From contig NW_019091682.1 in assembly GCF_001949145.1 (NCBI RefSeq), forward strand, positions 109,553-152,228: DNA of 42,676 nt, written 5' to 3'. The stretch's first letter is position 1, and each line of letters begins with the position of its first letter. The notes under the pieces were generated by a model. The model saw nothing but the letters and a program-made list of their open reading frames with translations. It made no database searches and was not told the origin of the DNA. Of the stretch, positions 20,053-32,700 are shown piece by piece. A program made the position numbers and the translations under genes. Origin of the DNA: Acanthaster planci (lineage: Eukaryota > Echinodermata > Asteroidea > Valvatida > Acanthasteridae).

Positions 20053-22565
20053 TTAATAATAATAATTTCTATATAGCGTCACTTAAAACTAAATTGTCAG
20101 TGGCGCTTTACATTAAAAATATTACAACTACACGTAATATACCGTACACATTAAATCTCTAACAAAACATTCCAAATGCTCCATTACAAAAATAGGTCTT
20201 AAGATTCGCTTTAAATCAGAGAAAAGTGTGATTTGTTTTAACGACACAGGCAAGTCATTCCAGAGCCAAGGGGCACAGACATTAAACGCTGTATTTCCGG
20301 CACTGACTTTCTTTGGACGTTTCCATCCAAGAATTGGAGCTGAATTAGCTCTAGTTTGTCGTTTGAATTGTTTAAGTGGAAGACTGAGATAAGCAGGTCC
20401 AGTGCTTCAAATGGCTCTGAAAGCAAATATTAAAAAATTTAAATAACTTTAATCCGCTGCTGAACAGGGAGCCAGTGTAGACGGTAAAGAATTGGTGAAA
20501 TATGTTCGTTCTTCTTTGTTAACAATCTAGCTGCTTGATTTTGAAGCTTCTGGGGATGATTTCACTCATACAAAGGACGACCATAATATAATTCATTGCC
20601 AAAATCCAACCGTGAGGTTATAAAGGCATGGACAATGCTGACAAGAAGTTCGCTGGGCATTCATTTTTTTAACAGCAGCGATCTTTCGCAAATAGAAACC
20701 ACCTGCGAAATATGCCTATGAAAAATTAAGTTACAATCGAATAAGGTTGCGGGCAAATTCATGAGGATAGATAATTGCTGTTACCGATCTTAACACAGAC
20801 ATCATTTAGAATATAATGTTTCTGATGTGCAGATTGCAATACAAGAAATTCACTTTTCAAATCATTGAGTTTTAACTTTTAGCTTATTTTCTATCATCCA
20901 GTGACGAATTTCATTGAGACATGTTTCCAGTTTTGCTGTGACAACAGATAATGTTGAAGCATCAGAAAAACTCACAGCATGCTAACACTGTGTTTCATCA
21001 GCATAAAAATGCCCAGAAATGCCATGACCATCGATAATCTTTGCCAGTGGATAAATATAACACGAAAAAAGCACAGACCCGAGAACGCTACCTTGCGGAA
21101 ATCCATACTTCAAATCGTGGAAGTCAGACACACTAGAACCAACTTTGACTCTGAATTTACGATCATGCAAGTATGACTCGAACCATTTAAAGGCTTTTCC
21201 ATAAATACCAAACACATTATGCACTCTATCAATTGAAATCTGATGATCAATAGTGTAAAAGGCAGCCGACAATTTTAGAACCATAGCAACTCCGTCCTTA
21301 CTATCAAAGTTACAGAGCACCAAATTAGTAACGGAAATGTATCATAGCGGTCTCCACACCATGACCAGAACGATGTGCAGACTGGTTTGACATTATGCAA
21401 GTCATTGGATGTAAGATGACTCTGAAGCCTGGCGGCCACTACGCTCTCAACAAGCTTCGAAAAATATGAAAGGTTCGAGGCAAGTCGGTAATCCTTCAAA
21501 TCAGACGAGTCGGCCCCTTGTTTCTTAAGGATTGGCGTAAATATGGAACCTTTCATATTATCAGGGAATTCCCCCGATGCCAATGAACAATTAATCAAAT
21601 CAACCAACATTGATCACAAATTAGGGAGAACATCTTTAAGCAGTTGACAAGGAATAGGATCCAACCAGGATGTTTTAACGGACGTGGATCTAATAATTCT
21701 TGCCAGTTCTGAGGCTGAAGCAAGTCGAAAATCAGACAAACGCGACTTAGATATCGGAATACTTTGAGATGGTTCAACATGTCATTTACATGTAAATTGA
21801 CGCAGATGTTGCAGTTTAACGTCTATTTTATTTAAAAAGAAAAAGAAAACAGTTAGCCAACTGCATAGCACAACCCATGTCACTAGAGGCTGTAGACTTC
21901 TGCTCAACGGAACACTGCAAATTTCTGGTCAAGGGCACAAAAGCATTAAAAAGCTAAGCTGAGAATTTTGTTTGTTTGATAGTTTGAAGCATAAAACAAG
22001 CACTTAGCCTCTTTAATAGCGGCGTCTGTTGCTTTCACTTGGTTGGTGAAAATCTCCTTGTGAACTGTCAACTTAGTTGCACGCCAGCGTGACTCTAGTT
22101 GCCTGCGCAACGTGCGTGCAGCCAGAACCTCATTGGTCATCCACGGATCGGTCTTACGACGTTTTGGATGCACAGTCCGCGCCGCCGGTGCATGTTTATC
22201 CAGGGCTGGAGAAAGAGCTTCCTTCAATTTATCTGCTAATTCAGAAACCTGCGTAGAGGTGTATTTTTCATGGGCCAGAGTAACGTCGTGTAAGAACGCT
22301 TCCCTATCAACCCTTACAACAGGTAATTCAAATAAAAGAAGGTAATGATCAGATAACCCAGTACTGACAACATGTAATTTGACTACTGAAACACCAGCAT
22401 CCACTACATGCTTACCAGACATACAGGCTATAGTTGTAGAAATGGTTACATCTAAAATATGGCCCACTGAACGAGTCGGGGTATTTACATTTTGAACTAA
22501 CCCAACACTTTCAAAAATGTCATTCAGACGATGAACGTTAATGTTAATATCTTGGCATGAACAGG
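20053..22565 (-). mobile_element. Broken CR1/L2-type non-LTR retrotransposon, 5'-truncated in the endonuclease
   Basis: Read on the minus strand from 22565: endonuclease tail (DININVHRLND…FESVGLVQNV…GHILDV, then GLSDHYLL), a linker (22467-21946; KTDPWMTNEV), reverse transcriptase pieces (ILKKQGADSSDLKDYR; LKLSAAFYTIDH; GFPQGSVLGSVLF), and then the C-terminal region (KLQNQAARLLTKKNEHISPI; LHWLPVQQRI; APWLWNDLP). The frame shifts several times. The catalytic YADD box reads YADE at about 21001-21012. The 3' end (CGCTATATAGAAATTATTATT) at 20053 is like that of the fragment at 14041, so the two belong to related families. It has no start, no intact frame and no active site, so it is dead. Confidence 0.88.
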
Positions 22566-23260
22566 AAAAAAAGCCCTTGAAAAAAGCCTGTTATACTGTA
22601 GTTCAGGTCTGAAGACAAATAACACTGCATTTCATTTGGATGATTCCATATTTATTTAAACAGATACATCAGAGAAAACACGTTTCCTTAGAGGTGCTCT
22701 TAAATATTGTCATTCCCATGGGATAGGATAAAGAGGTGCCGCAAGCACTAATTGTAGTTATTTTCTATAAATCAAGTATTTGGGACTTGTGGCTTCCAAC
22801 TGGGAGTATTTTGTTCAAAACCTCCAATTTGAAAGCCTTTTCCAGCTTGTAATTTTATGCATCAGTCCTAAATTACCACCTTAGCCCACACTGTACATGT
22901 ATTGGTTTGTTACACAGGAAGACATAGTATTTAGAGAGAATGTGAAGTTTTAATTGTCACTTTTTTGCACTTGATGGGAGAGGGCAAGCTCGTTTTACGT
23001 TATAAATGGAGAGAGGTCCTAAAAGTAAGAATTGCCATTAGTATGCACAAATCCCAGAGAAAAAATTGAGGCGGTTACTCTTTTATTTTAGAAATATGTT
23101 GCATTTGATGAAATCACAGATAAATGGAGATTTATGTCTCATACTAAATGTTGACACTGAAGACAATATCCAAAAGTAAATGGGTTTGGGTAATTCCAGT
23201 CAAGCTGGAAAGTTTGAGAAACAACTTTACTTCTATGGATAACCATGTATGTATTTTTTT
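22566..23260. other. Intergenic DNA between the retroelement and PARS2
   Basis: No exon was recognised. Contains the second copy of the ATTTGGGACTTGTGGCTTCC repeat at about 22778. Confidence 0.5.
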
Positions 23261-23312
23261 TTAATTTTCAAAGATTTTCTCTAGTTTTAATTTTCAAAGA
23301 TTTTCTCTAGTT
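23261..23312. repeat. Exact 26-bp tandem duplication
   Basis: The unit starting TTAATTTTCAAAGATTTTCT is present twice, 23261-23286 and 23287-23312, with no mismatch. It lies right at the proposed PARS2 poly(A) signal. Confidence 0.9.
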
Positions 23313-23317
23313 TTATT
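23312..23317 (-). terminator. PARS2: Poly(A) signal AATAAA, likely PARS2
   Basis: AATAAA on the minus strand, the first such hexamer after the PARS2 stop codon, giving a 3' UTR of about 300 nt. A 12-bp perfect inverted repeat (CATAGAAACAGT, 23334-23345, and ACTGTTTCTATG, 23369-23380) lies just upstream and would form a hairpin in the 3' UTR. Confidence 0.5.
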
Positions 23318-23603
23318 GATCATAAAGCATTGTCATAGAAACAGTTAAAACTAGAGTGCTCATTTACCACTGTTTCTATGTTATATGGTTCACCATGAAT
23401 TTGTTACTGTGGTCAGAACAAATGATCCACTGACATCCCAAATGAGAAGGGGATGAGGAGCATTGTAACCTAACCATAAATAAACAGCAACACCAGTAAT
23501 CTGTGAATCTCTGAGATTTGATCAGATACTCCTTTGTAGGAGGCCAGTTCCAAAAAGACTCAACTTTCTTCTAACTTGACTCAAAGGAAGGAATCTTCTA
23601 TGG

Positions 23604-23714
23604 TCATACAACACTTCTGGACTCAAGAGTTTTAAAAAGGTCTATTTTGGAGACACATTCTATTGTTCCTCGTTGCGTATCATGTAGCTCATACAATGGT
23701 TCTGCTTCAAGTGC
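23604..23714 (-). CDS. PARS2: PARS2 exon 11 (C-terminus and stop)
   Basis: 111 nt including TGA at 23606-23604; acceptor TCAAAG. Begins [12 protein letters not shown], parallel to ALEDPAHFEV in human, and ends ESRSVV. Confidence 0.9.
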   Translation of the reverse strand, partial: ALEAEPLYELHDTQRGTIECVSKIDLFKTLESRSVV

Positions 23715-26700
23715 CTTTGAAAGAAATCAAAAACAAAGAAAAACAATGAAAGCATGTTACTAATGAACAAAATTTATTTACAAGATGCAAAAGCAAACTA
23801 AATTTATTACAGATATCATTCATCTTTTATGAGAGAATGCTTCAGTAACAATTTAACATTAAAAATGTTACTTGTCTTTGAGTTTGTACTGTTGGAGCTT
23901 ATATTTTAAAACTACAAATGTTTCCATAGAAGACAAAGTAAAATACAACTTCAATGTTACTTACTCTTTTACCTACAACAATGAGGTATGGGTAACCAAG
24001 TTTCTTTGCATCAGTGACCCTTCGACCTATGGTCAGCTGATCCCTGTCATCCAACAGCAATTCGTCCTGCAGTCTAGAGATGCAACTGGTGATATCATTG
24101 CACAATGTCTCAGCCAATGGGATTGCAGCTTCATCCTTGCTTTTCCTCTGAATTCAATCAAACAGATCAAAATTCAATTACAGTGATCAAAGTCACTTCA
24201 CTGATTCTGACTCTTCCACATCCCTTAAAAATCTGCCAGGACATTTTGGAGAATTTTGTAGGATCGAGGAAAGTTGCAGTAGATAACAAAGAATGTGGTC
24301 ATTTGTGTTGTGCACTGGGATGAATTATAGAGGATTCTGGATGATTCTAAGCAGGAATGACTCCCGAGTACGTACAGGCTAAATGACAGTCATACAAAAG
24401 TTACACAAATTCGGCCAGAATCAGTTCTACATTACGCATAAAGTGTTGAAATTTTATTTTTAAATTTTGTTGACTGGAACACAAAACATAACGCCTAAGA
24501 TCTGGCCCAGTAACGGCACATACTTTTACATAAGAATATGAAATTAGATTTGCAGATTCTACCTTGGGAGGTATGATGTAGACTTGATATGGAGCAATGA
24601 TTTGAGGCCAACGAATCTCATCCTCAGAGGACAAAACCTCGATGGATGCAGCTAGAATCCGGGTGACTCCAAGACCATAACAACCCATCTCTATGAGCCT
24701 ACAAAAAGATTCACCATTGCTCTGCACCCTGACTGGTAAGCAGCAGGTCACAGGTTCATAATACACTCCAACAAGTTTGTGAGTCAGTCAGCACTGAGTA
24801 TGCAAATGTTGTATGTTATGTCATTGGTGGGTAAAACAAAACAGAAAAAAAGTACCATGGTTTAACTAAATTTCTGTAGGCACTCTCCATCCCTGAACAC
24901 AAACATATACGTCCAGCTCCAAAAACAGCTACAAATTGTTTGTTCGTGTCAATGTAAATAATTTCATCATTGATATCACAAACTGATTTAGAAAGGTATT
25001 GGGTTGAATGCCATTGTATTTGACATGCATACAAATGGAGCAAATTCATGTTAAACTTTTAAAAGCATTTTCCTCTGAATTGAGTATTAGTTGATAAAAC
25101 CAAAATCTTTAAATCTTAAAAGTCAGTTTGAGAAGTGCATGTGCACATGCTCACATTAATGCCAATTTGTGAGGGTAAACTTATTCATTGTGTAGTTTTC
25201 ATGATTGTGTACCCAAACAGAACTTGTGTTTTAATTCCTGAAGATGGTGAAAATTTGACAGTAAAGACTTACTGTTTCCTATCAGCTGCGTCAGCGTAGC
25301 AAGCCTTGAAGAGTTTGGAGTATTTGCTTCCTAGAAGGAATGCATGACCCACTTCAATTCCTCTCCTTAATCTCATTGGGCATCCAACTTCATCTAACTT
25401 CTCTGGACAGGATGGTCTTGTTCCTCCCACTGTTGGTAAATTGGTGAATTGAAGTATGCTTCATTAGACAGGTTTAAATGTATGAAATGAACTTCCATAT
25501 CTGCATTTCAAAAATGAGGTTAAATGACCTCCAAAATCAAGTTAAAATCTGCTTAACAACACATGTAAAAAAAACCCCCAAATTTGCAAGTCCAGAGTTT
25601 TGTTTTACTTGACCATTTGCACACATATTTGGGGTTTCAAGTTTAGAGTACATTTGACAAGGTTAAAGTTAACAAAAGTATGTGTCAATGTTCTCATTTC
25701 TGTCCATAAAATTACAATTCAAATCAATATTTGATGGAAGTCTGACTTTGAATCTGATTTAAATCTAGCATTCACCCAGTCCAGTACTCCAATATTTCAA
25801 GCTCTGCGGAACTCTTTGTCAAAAATCCAAAGGGGGGGTCCCTTCTGAAATAAAACACTCTACCTTATTCTTGATATTCACCTTGAGACCACGAGATAGT
25901 GGGCCATAAACATGTGAGTTCATTGTGTTGGTGGACCTTACGACGTACAGACTTGACAATAATATGTCCACAGTTTGTATTATTTACTGCTCATTGCGCC
26001 TACAGCATTGACCCAATTCAGCAAGGCGAGTCAACTGTGAGCCCCGAGGAGGCATTGACCCTAACCACTTCCTATCGGGGCAGTTATCAATGTTGATGAT
26101 GCTGGGGTGGGATATTTATTATTTTTTCTGTTTTCAAAATTCTTTAAAAGTTCTATCTTCATTTACTGGGCACTTACAAACACGTGAAGGACTGTCTGGT
26201 GTCCACTTTAGCCCGACAGACAAAATCTATTGATGCCCGAATATTTCAGCCAGGCCTGCAGCCTTGTAAAAAGAGCCCAGATTGTGCGATGTTATATAAC
26301 TTTCTTTTGTTCACAAACCTGGCTCAATGTGCTACTGATCTCTTTTCAATATGGGGCCAGATTAGCATGCAGCAGTGCTGTGTGGCTCATCACTGCCGTG
26401 GTGGAGCGCTTTTGTCCCCGGTGCTAATCCGCTCACTCTAAATGCCCCAAACTGTGGTATACTGTTTCAAAATAAGGCTGGATTATCTCCACTTTTGAGA
26501 GTGAAAAAATGTTGGTAATTCCCAGCAGCCTGGTCTTTTGTTCCGAGTACGGTCTTTTGTTACAAGGCCATGTTCCCTTTGTCCGAGTTCGGTGACCCTG
26601 GCCACACACATGCATCACCAGATTGCTTGAGGAGACGTATTCTGATATACCAAGCATGACTGCATCATCATCAGATAATTCTGAGCAAAATGACTTACTT

Positions 26701-29700
26701 GCCCACAAGGTGAAGGATTTTCAAATAAATGAACAGACCTGTGACTCAGTGCATGCCCAGTTAGCATCAATGTCAAACTCTGTCAAGCGGGATAAATTGT
26801 CTGAAGATAAATTGAAAGATTTGTTTAAAACCTACAACAGACCAAAGAACTGCAAGCATGTAGTTCCTACAAGAAACTCATTCCACCAACATGACGAACA
26901 ATACCTACTACCAGGATGTGAACATTCCCAAACTTCAGTGAAGTCACTGCTACTTGTGTTACAGTTTCCTGAACACATACTTCAGGCATCCACAGCAAAA
27001 AAGCTGGACAAACTAGACATAAAGTCACTGCCCTGTTAAGGCAACAGATGCAATCGCTCTTATAGCTAATGCCAATTATCAAGCAAGATATCAATCCGAG
27101 TGTCAAGCATCTTTGCAACACCACAGTTCACTTCACTGACCAACTTTTTTGGGATGATCTCCCCAAACAAGTCAAGGATATGTCGGAGGTCAATAAAGTT
27201 GGCTTAAAATTTGCAGCAAGTTCCCATGGGGACAAGCTAGAAGGCGGTCAGGACACAGGTCTTATGACAGGGGTGGCCACCAGTAATGGGGTGCCAGAGG
27301 TGATAGCCAGGGTTTTTGTACAACTGCCATACAACTTCAGCTATCAGCGTTACCAGAGTGGCAAACAGTTAAACACAAAGAACAAGTAATAAAGGAGGTA
27401 AGCCAAGCTTCAGATCATTACCTGATAGAAACTACTGTAGTGGGTCGTTTAAAGGATTTTGTTACCTCCTAGGGGGAAATAACTTCTGATAGGCAAGTCT
27501 GTGTTACGGTTTAAAACTGTCATATTGAATTTGACGAAGGGAAAATACCTTTCCCATAATGTCAGACTTCAGAAATTCAATTGCATGAGGCAGAAAAATG
27601 AGCCTTGATGTGGAAATAGAAAGACTCATAAACAAGGGTGTATTCCAATTACAACCACCTCCAACAAAGTACATGTATACAGAAGTCTGGAATGTTAGCA
27701 TTGTCCTGAGAAGGCTGAGATATTAAAAAAATATCCCTTACCAGATTTGACTTTAAAAGATTTAACCCTTAAGTTGATTACTTTGATTGCTTTGGTCTCG
27801 GCACAAAGATGCCAAACCTGACAGATATTAAGAATATGACAAAGTCTGATAAGGTTAACACTGTCTTTTTCCAGAGGATAAAGCAGAGCCGTCTTGGACT
27901 ATCTGATGTTAAGCTTATAATGAAGCCTTATTTGCTGGATAATAGCATTTGTGTTGTCGCCACTTTGGAAGAATACATAAGTATAAGTAATATATAAGTA
28001 TGAGGAAACTCAGTTGTTTATTTCCCACATTAAACTTCATAAGACGGTTACTAAGGAAACCATATGCAAATGGATTAATGCGGTACTAAGGCAGGAATTG
28101 ATGTGTCAGTGGTTGAAGCACACAGCACCAGGTCAGCCACAGTATCAGCAGCTTAAAGAGCTGATGTGAATAGAAATGACATACTGAAAACAGCAGGATG
28201 GAACAATGAAGCCACATTTGCAGTCAGCAACTGACTCTTTTGCCCTTGGTGTTCCTTCACTTGTAGGGGACTGCTTGCATAAAGGCATAATACTCATGAC
28301 ATATTTTCATATTACCCACAACTATTAAGCGTTACAAATCCACGGGAAAGTCCCATGGTTTAAATTGTAACAAAAATTTATTATTTTGTCATAGTTTATG
28401 CTTTAACCCTAACCCCCTAAGGTGTATGTAAAATCGTATTGAAATTGGAGTATTTGGGACTGTTAGGGTTAATAAGCCTACGACATGTGGAATGGAATAG
28501 TTATACTTCAGTCTGTCAACAGGAGACAGACAAATAGCACGTCTAATAAACATGTTGAGTGATGTTACTTGAAGCAGTGTGAGTACTGGTTTCTTTCCTG
28601 GCTCATACATTATCCTGCTTTGAAATCTCACGTGGGCTTGAGGTGAATATCGAGCATGAGGTAGAATACTAAAATTAAAGGAGATAAATCAAAGTTTGAT
28701 TGGGATTCTATCAAGTAATCAACAGAACCGAGGGATCATGTGCCCTCCACAACACGTTAATTACTCATATCACAAGTCAAGACCCACTCTGTTGACAGGG
28801 GATAAGGTCTTCACCGTTGAAAAAATGAACTCACATGGTCACGCCACACTATCTCACATGATCCCTCGATTCTATCGATCACTCAATAAAATCCCAATCA
28901 AACTTCCATTTATCTTGCTTAATTTTAGGATTTTCAGTGTTAATAAAAAATTCTATATGCTATTTTCCCCTTTGTTTGGGTGAGTGTGGGACATGGGTTA
29001 GCAAATTATTAAAACTAATCCAAGCAAAATCTCACCCCAGCCCAATTGAACCCCAGTCCAATCTCACCCCAGCCCAATCACATCCCAGCCATATCGCACC
29101 CAAGCCCAATTGCACCCCATCCCAATCTCACCCCAGCCCAATCGCATCCCAGCCCAATTGCACCCAACCCAATCGCACCCAACCCAATCGCAGCCCATCC
29201 CAATCTCACCCCAGCCCAATCGCATCCCAGCCCAATTGCACCCAACCCAATCGCACCCAACCCAATCGCAGCCCATCCCAATCTCACCCCAGCCCAATTG
29301 CATCCCAGCCCAATGTCACATAACCCAGCCCAATCTCACGGGGCAACACTTAGATTCAAGGCTGTTACACACGGTTGTGGAAAACTATTAAGTTAGAAGA
29401 CAAACCACTGTATTTTCTTTTACATAAACACATTCCACACACCTGTTGTTTCTGCATTCGCACCCAGACCACACTTATCACATTGGAACAGTTCATCCTC
29501 TCCAGTTTCTGCAAGCAGGTGGTATTCATGGGATAGACTGCCCCCTATGCTGCCAGTGTCTCCGACAACTAGACATCCAAAGGCATAAGGTACATGTTGA
29601 ATACAGAATGCAGAGAAAAATTCTTTTGTAAAGTCATTATTTGATTGATCTGTGGCCCCTATGGCCTAAGTTAAAGAAAAGATAGGAAGTGCTTTATATT

Positions 29701-32700
29701 GCTTTATAGTGCTTTAATATAGCAAGAATTTTTAAAAATTCATTTGTGCTTTTGGATTCCTTAGAACTGTCTGCAAAGACTGCTGTAATAAAGATGCTCT
29801 TTTTTCTGAAATACAGTGTACTCCAGAAGTAGCAGGAACTGTGATGGTATACATGTAAGCTATAATCTTAGGCAGAGAGCTACATGTAAAAGGTGAAAAA
29901 GAAATATATACCTTTGACAAAGTCTACTTGAAGTCTCTTAAACAACCTTGTATAGGCATCACAGACAGTGTCATATGTGTCCAAAGCTGTCGCTTCGCTA
30001 GAGTCAAATGTATATAAATCTGTTGGATAAATCAACCAATGATAAAACCAAGTCCATTATGAGTAAGTACAACACCATCTCATTAACATTCACAATAGTA
30101 TAAGACAGCTTCATACCTTTCATGATGAACTCTCTTCCTCTCAGTAACCCAAACCTTGGCCGTGGTTCATCTCTGAATTTTGCTGTGATCTGAAACAAGA
30201 AAAAAAAAAGGATAAAGACTTTATGCCAAGTTTAAACAGTGGTCTGTTGATTAATGCCCTTAAGATACATGTACTTGCATTTTGGACTTGGGATAGGGCA
30301 AAAAGAAATGGTAGATTTTATCTCATTGTTGGATGGCCCATATGTCGTCTGTTGGCACTGCTGATATCTTTACTCACAGTGCTGTTTATTATGGTTATCA
30401 TTCACATAGTCTAGACATGCAGACAGTAAATGGAGTCCATCACAAGTCTTCACAAGTCCCCGCAAGTCTATCACAAGTCGTCCAGTGTCAAGCCAAATCA
30501 CAGGCTATTTTTCACTTGAATTGAGACAAGACTTCCCTCGTCACTTGTGCGGGCCGATGTGACTGTAACCATCATCTGATGTCCATGCTCCAGCTTTTGA
30601 AAACAAGAACGGTACATGTACGTGTACTTGCCCAGACACCAACGTAGCCACGTACATGGACATGTCTACATGTGCTTTTAATCATATCTACCCGTTACCT
30701 ACATGTACATTGTGTTCTGATAACGTACATACATGTACACGCGCTCACCACTGTTTTTGCATCTGATATAAAACTTTAAACAATGGTTATTTATGTTGCC
30801 TGTGCACTAAACTTGTCTGATAAAAACTCAAGCTTTATCTGTGAGATTCACTGTGCCTTACGATTGAATTCATAATGAGAAAACCATTCATTGTGATGAT
30901 CATTTTTTTTTCATCCACTGCCCAACCTGTTATTTGGGACACCAGAGTAGTGCTAACCTAACAAAACTCTGCCCGTTATCAACTTGAAATGGAGAAGACA
31001 GGTGTTTTGAAAAAACTGATCAAACTGAAATTATTACAATTTATTTCCAGCATCATAACCCTTGATTATCAACACACACCAACAGGATTACCTGATACAG
31101 CCTTATTGGAAGTCGTTTATGAGACAATAAACCTTCAGCTGCTATGATATCTGTGACTGCTTCTTCATGTGTCTGTAGTCAATGAAATTAAACAAAGTGT
31201 AGATTTCTAAGTAAAGCTGTTTTTTCCAGATTTATGGAATTTCCACAAGTAGTGTTTAGCAGTGGCAATGATGTGGTGCCATGCTCAACATACAGTCATG
31301 CCTAGAAACTTATCATATGCAAAACTAGCTACGCTCAGGAAATCACTACATGTATAGCAAATCCATGCCTGATGAGGCTACTCAGCTTTAATAAAAATAC
31401 CCATGAATAAACAATTACAAAGGAAATGAAACAGAACTCACAGGGCCAAGACAGAGCTCTGTTTTGTGCCTGTCTCTGAGTTTGAAAAGCTCACTGCCCA
31501 TCATATCCCATCTACCTGTTGAGGAAAAGATTTTAGTCGTTCATTTGTTAGGAATGCAGTCAACTCAATACCTGGCCATCTTGCCCTCTGACCAACTCAG
31601 TCCCTCACCAATGAGCATCTTCAGGTAAATTCAGTACTTAAAACCCTTACGTAATCTGGAAGTACTAACACATAAAAATTGAGAGTGATGTTGTGCATTT
31701 TGTACATTATGCAGAAACAACAAAAGGTGCAAAGCAATTTTGTATCGCTGTTTATTAACACTGGTGATACAAAAAAGGATGCTCATTAATAACAGTGCTG
31801 TAGTCAAGTACTTTTCGAGTACCAAGGTACCAAATATATTGAACTGGATAAGACGGAATGAAGCTGGAGTACATAGGCAGTTGACGGTAAATGCACAAAG
31901 GTAAGATTACAGACTAAATGTAGGACTTCAGGCAATCCCGGTTTTGTGAAATTTACATTTTAAGGAGAAAAGTACCAAGCCAAGTACATTTTGAGTACTT
32001 TTGTCCTGAAACTTCATATTTATTAAACAGTGATAGTCTGAAGTCATCATGTAACTCTGTAATCTTACCTTTGTACATGAACAAACAAACACCCCTGTAC
32101 TTCAGCTCTTTTCCTTCCTATAACTAAACATGTGGCAGAGAACTTGGTACTCAAAAAGTACTTGACTTAAACAAGAATCTGCAAGACTAGCAGTAAAGTT
32201 CAATGAAGCACTTTGGAAAACTTTTTGTTGCAAATTCACACTGGATAACCAGAGTTAGTGGTGAGAAATAGCCAGTACGCTGCTAATGAGATGACAAGGA
32301 TTATTCAAGTAAATTTATAAAACAAAAAATGCACTTTTCACATGCTTGCGAGAGAACGAATGATTTCACTCAGTGATACATTCAATGTACCATTCCACTC
32401 TGCTTTGCCTCTTGGCATGTTACATCCTTCTGACACCTCATCAAATCATTTGTACCACTGAAATCATAAGCATTCAATATTCAACGAATACATTTATGGA
32501 CAATGGATGTAACTGTACTGTACGTGTACTGCAACAAGCCTGTTCAGGATTCTCACAAAGCATGCCCAAAATGAAGCACATCAGAGGTCACTTGAGAACA
32601 ACATGCAATACATTTTCAGGAAGCATATCTTCTTACCAGATGTCTTCCACAAAGCTGAGGAGGTAAGAGATGGCATGGCCATCTTCTGACTTCCAACCCT

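Larger units (their letters stand above)
26590..28260 (+). mobile_element. DIRS/Ngaro-like tyrosine-recombinase retrotransposon remnant, RT core deleted
   Basis: In sense order: a gag-like region (26623-27389), the first part of the polymerase frame (27390-27690; [26 protein letters not shown]), and then the tyrosine recombinase region (27690-28250). The reverse transcriptase and RNase H core that should lie between IERLINKGV and the recombinase is missing. The recombinase part keeps [15 protein letters not shown] and the HSTR (HxxR) motif at 28121-28132 plus the later AGWNNEATF, but the nucleophile Tyr is replaced by a stop. There are several frame shifts. It lies antisense to PARS2 within intron 7. 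Confidence 0.75.
25430..29442 (-). other. PARS2: PARS2 intron 7 (4.0 kb, transposon-loaded)
   Basis: By far the longest PARS2 intron; the others are 97-1121 bp. It carries an antisense DIRS-like remnant, a 260-bp MITE and a 316-bp minisatellite, which together explain much of its size. Confidence 0.9.

Noticed and set aside
26184-26441. Cys-rich 85-codon frame upstream of the DIRS-like remnant
   Set aside because: No conserved spacing, and a competing frame in the same place. Could be repeat 5' sequence.
28937-29396. Overlapping Pro-rich (+) and Gly/Trp-rich (-) open frames of up to 128 codons
   Set aside because: They are translations of the 16-bp minisatellite, which lacks stop codons in several frames on both strands.
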